Under the pieces are notes generated by a model. The model worked only from the letters and a program-made list of their open reading frames with translations. It had not been told where the DNA came from and did not search any database. Below are positions 4,207 through 6,510 of a stretch of DNA of 6,510 nucleotides, one piece after another; the first letter of the stretch is position 1, and the number at the start of each line of letters is the position of its first letter. Position numbers and translations under genes: made by a program. The stretch is taken from the NCBI GenBank assembly GCA_031274465.1, contig JAISQC010000208.1:1-6510 (forward strand). The letters run 5' to 3'. Source of the DNA: Synergistaceae bacterium (lineage in GTDB: Bacteria > Synergistota > Synergistia > Synergistales > Synergistaceae).

Positions 4207-5859
4207 ATGGGAGACAAAAAATTTCGGATACTGGTCCCCGAATCGCTTGGAGAAGAGGGCCTTCAGATATTGAAGGAAGCTCACGACGTGGACGCCGACA
4301 TAAAGACCGGCCTGGCCAAGCAGGACCTTCTGAAAATCATCGGGCACTACGACGCGATCATCACGAGGAGCGGGACATCGATGGACAAAGCCGCGATCGA
4401 CGCCGCGAAAAAGCTCAAAGTCATAGCCAGGGCGGGGGTCGGGGTGGACAACGTCGATATACACGAGGCGAGCAGGCGCGGCATAGTGGTCATCAACGCC
4501 CCGACCGGGAACACGCTTGCAGCGGCGGAGCAGACGATGGCCCTGATGCTGGCGATGGTGAGGCACATTCCCCAGGCTTACGTCTCGCTGATGCACGGCG
4601 AATGGAACAGAAGCCGCTTCACGGGGCGCCAGCTCCACGGCAAGAAGATCCTGATAATAGGGCTCGGCAGGATAGGCACTCAGGTCGGGATCAGATGCCG
4701 CGCGTTCGGCATGGAGGTGCTGGGATACGACCCTTACGTGCCCGACAAAAAGGTATCGGAGCTGGGCTTCCAGAAAATGACGGACCTGGCCGGGGCGCTG
4801 TCGCTCGCAGACATAGTTTCGATCCACGTGCCCATAACGAACGAGACGCATTGCGTCATCAACGAGAAGATGCTTCGCGCCATGAAGCCGGGCTCGTACC
4901 TCATAAATTGCGCGCGGGGCGGCATAGTCGATGAGGCCGCGTGCGCTCAGGCGATTCGCGAGGGAAGGCTCGCGGGCGCGGCTTTCGACGTATTCACGCA
5001 GGAACCGCCGACCGCCGACAACCCGCTTCTCGCCGACGACGTGTCCGACAGGATAGTCGTGGCCCCCCACCTCGGCGCGACCACCACCGAGGCCCAGACT
5101 GAGGTGGCCCGCATCGCAGTAACGAACGCCCTTCGCGCGCTGCGGGGCGAGCAATACGACTATGCGGTCAACCTGCCTTTCATGGAACAGAACCTGAACG
5201 ACACGCAAAAAGGCTTCGTCCGCCTCGCGAGAAAGATGGGCATACTCGCGGCCAAATTGCTGGAAAACGAAGGAAGCCCGGCGCACAAATGCAAGGTCAT
5301 GCTGCGCGGCTGCGAGCTCGACGACGAAGACGCCCCGCGCAACAGGAACCGCCCGTACACGATAGCGGTGATAAAAGGCTTCCTCGAGGTGACGCACGGC
5401 CCCGACACGAACTACATGGTAGCCCCAATCCTTGCCGCCGAGCGGGGCATCTCCATAGAGGAGAGCTTCGGCGAGTCGCGCTCCTACCACAACCTGATAG
5501 AGGTGTCGATAGAGGCCCAAAACGCGACGATTTCGCTGACAGGCACCATAACCGAAGAGGGCCGCCAGCGCATAGTGAAAGTCAACGACTATTGGATAGA
5601 TTTCAACCCGAACGGGCAGCTCCTGATCTTCCAGAACCACGACCGCCCGGGCGTCATAGGAAAGATAGGAAAGCTGCTCGGGGACTCGTCGGTCAACATC
5701 GCCAACTTCTCGCTTGGCCGCAAGGAGGCAAGCGGCCTTGCCCTGGCCGTAATGGAAGTGGACGGCGTCATATCGGGCGACCTGCTGTCCGACATCGAGC
5801 GGGACGGCGACATGATATGGGTCACGACAGCCAAGCTGAACGGGGAACCGCAGAAATGA
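4207..5859 (+). CDS. serA: D-3-phosphoglycerate dehydrogenase
   Basis: A 550-residue cytoplasmic enzyme that oxidises 3-phosphoglycerate to 3-phosphohydroxypyruvate with NAD+, the committed step of serine synthesis. The N-terminal and Rossmann domains carry RAGVGVDNVD, the GLGRIG nucleotide-binding motif (152-157), and the catalytic triad R237 (NCARGG), E266 (TQEPP) and H288 (APHLGA). Residues about 320-460 are the allosteric substrate-binding (ASB) domain, with IAVIKGFLE and the ESFGESRSYHNLIEV stretch. Residues about 472-545 are an ACT domain with NHDRPGVIGKIG and VNIANFSLGR, the usual serine feedback site. Length is slightly above the approximately 525-residue ASB/ACT forms. The ATG at 4207 was chosen because homologues start here and GGGAGG (4191-4196) lies 10 nt upstream, inside the end of the preceding gene. 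The frame is open far upstream but that part is out-of-frame aminotransferase sequence. The stop overlaps the next start as ATGA. Confidence 0.96.
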   Translation: MGDKKFRILVPESLGEEGLQILKEAHDVDADIKTGLAKQDLLKIIGHYDAIITRSGTSMDKAAIDAAKKLKVIARAGVGVDNVDIHEASRRGIVVINAPTGNTLAAAEQTMALMLAMVRHIPQAYVSLMHGEWNRSRFTGRQLHGKKILIIGLGRIGTQVGIRCRAFGMEVLGYDPYVPDKKVSELGFQKMTDLAGALSLADIVSIHVPITNETHCVINEKMLRAMKPGSYLINCARGGIVDEAACAQAIREGRLAGAAFDVFTQEPPTADNPLLADDVSDRIVVAPHLGATTTEAQTEVARIAVTNALRALRGEQYDYAVNLPFMEQNLNDTQKGFVRLARKMGILAAKLLENEGSPAHKCKVMLRGCELDDEDAPRNRNRPYTIAVIKGFLEVTHGPDTNYMVAPILAAERGISIEESFGESRSYHNLIEVSIEAQNATISLTGTITEEGRQRIVKVNDYWIDFNPNGQLLIFQNHDRPGVIGKIGKLLGDSSVNIANFSLGRKEASGLALAVMEVDGVISGDLLSDIERDGDMIWVTTAKLNGEPQK

Positions 5860-6509
5860 GGCTGTTCATAGTAAGGCACGGCGAAACGTCGTGGAACGCG
5901 GAGGGGCGCTTTCAGGGGCAGCAAGACACGGAGCTGAACGAACGCGGCATGCGTCAGTCGGAGGCTGCGGCCAGGTATCTCGCTGGACATAAGTTCGACG
6001 CGGTGGCGAGCAGCCCCCTGAAACGCGCCCTCTCCTTGGCGGAGATGATCGCTAGCGCCTGCGGGGTCGGCGCCGTCGAGATAGCGCCTGGCTTGACGGA
6101 GATAAACCACGGGGACTGGGAGGGCATGCTGTCGTCCGAGGCGAGCGCAAGATGGCCCCGAATCATGGATATGTGGCGCTCCGAGCCCCACACGGTGGTA
6201 ATGCCGGGCGAGGGCGGCGAATCGCTGCGCTCCGTGCAGCTCCGGGCTGTGCCTGCCATAACCGCCCTTGCGTCGAAATATTCGGGCGACGTGTGCGTCG
6301 CCGCCCACGACGCGGTGATAAAGGTCCTTTTCTGCCACTTCCTGAACGCCCCGCTGTCGAGCTTCTGGAGCTTCCAGATAGCCAACTGCGGGCTTTCAAT
6401 AGTGAAGCTGGCGCAGGGCAAAAGACCCGAGATGAGCCTGATGGGCGACGCGCACTTCCTAGACGGGAGCGGCAAAAATTTCGACCTGCCCGAACAGAAG
6501 GGGCTGTAG
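5856..6509 (+). CDS. Histidine phosphatase family protein, possibly phosphoserine phosphatase
   Basis: A 217-residue protein of the histidine phosphatase (phosphoglycerate mutase-like) superfamily. R7 and H8 of the RHGET motif (H8 becomes phosphorylated), R57 in SSPLKRA, E82 in LTEINHGDWEG (proton donor) and H151 in VAAHDAVIK make the complete catalytic set. FQGQQDTELNERG (19-31) follows the usual FQGxxDxxLxxxG pattern. At H151 the common HGG is replaced by HDA. The start overlaps the serA stop by four bases (ATGA), so the two are translationally coupled. Cofactor-independent phosphoserine phosphatases of this superfamily are known (PspA type from Hydrogenobacter), so in this operon the enzyme most likely dephosphorylates phosphoserine, the SerB role. 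Other family members act on alpha-ribazole phosphate or sugar phosphates, so the substrate is an inference. The TAG stop is at 6507-6509 and nothing beyond it is visible. Confidence 0.85.
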   Translation: MRLFIVRHGETSWNAEGRFQGQQDTELNERGMRQSEAAARYLAGHKFDAVASSPLKRALSLAEMIASACGVGAVEIAPGLTEINHGDWEGMLSSEASARWPRIMDMWRSEPHTVVMPGEGGESLRSVQLRAVPAITALASKYSGDVCVAAHDAVIKVLFCHFLNAPLSSFWSFQIANCGLSIVKLAQGKRPEMSLMGDAHFLDGSGKNFDLPEQKGL

Positions 6510-6510
6510 G

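Noticed and set aside
4078..5640. A 520-codon minus-strand open frame opposite serA
   Set aside because: It is an antisense shadow of a GC-rich gene with strong codon bias. The plus strand has an unambiguous SerA with all catalytic motifs.

Overview
The window looks like chromosomal DNA from a GC-rich, probably anaerobic, diderm bacterium. The metabolic genes use ATA for Ile and AGG/AGA for Arg often despite high GC. They combine a class V aminotransferase with an ASB/ACT-type SerA. A membrane protein with a periplasmic-type C-terminal region implies an outer membrane. Together this suggests Synergistota or a similar lineage, but that is an inference from style and gene content, not from a marker gene.

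Layout. Bases 1-43 are probably the last codons of a plus-strand gene, followed by an intrinsic terminator (59-94) and about 250 bases without a convincing gene. Bases 343-1014 hold a visibly AT-richer minus-strand toxin-antitoxin operon: a RelB/DinJ-type antitoxin overlapping a ParE/RelE-type toxin, with a promoter that lies inside a perfect palindrome. Bases 1152-2702 (minus) encode a 516-residue protein with an N-terminal TIR domain, one transmembrane segment and a predicted periplasmic part resembling LPP20-type envelope proteins, an unusual architecture. Bases 2703-2805 are a divergent promoter region.

From about 2803 a plus-strand transcript starts at a near-consensus extended -10 promoter. 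It carries a leader of roughly 270 nt with a Ser/Cys/Gly-rich small ORF, several mutually exclusive hairpins and an intrinsic terminator just before the first structural gene. This looks like transcription attenuation of the serine operon and is the most interesting regulatory signal in the window.

The operon itself (3074-6509) has three tightly packed genes: a class V PLP aminotransferase, D-3-phosphoglycerate dehydrogenase (SerA) and a histidine-phosphatase-family enzyme. Together they can supply the three steps of the phosphorylated serine pathway: 3-phosphoglycerate oxidation (SerA), transamination of 3-phosphohydroxypyruvate (the aminotransferase in the SerC role) and dephosphorylation of phosphoserine (the histidine phosphatase in the SerB role). 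The last two assignments are inferred from context. No tRNA, rRNA, CRISPR array, transposase or integrase was seen.
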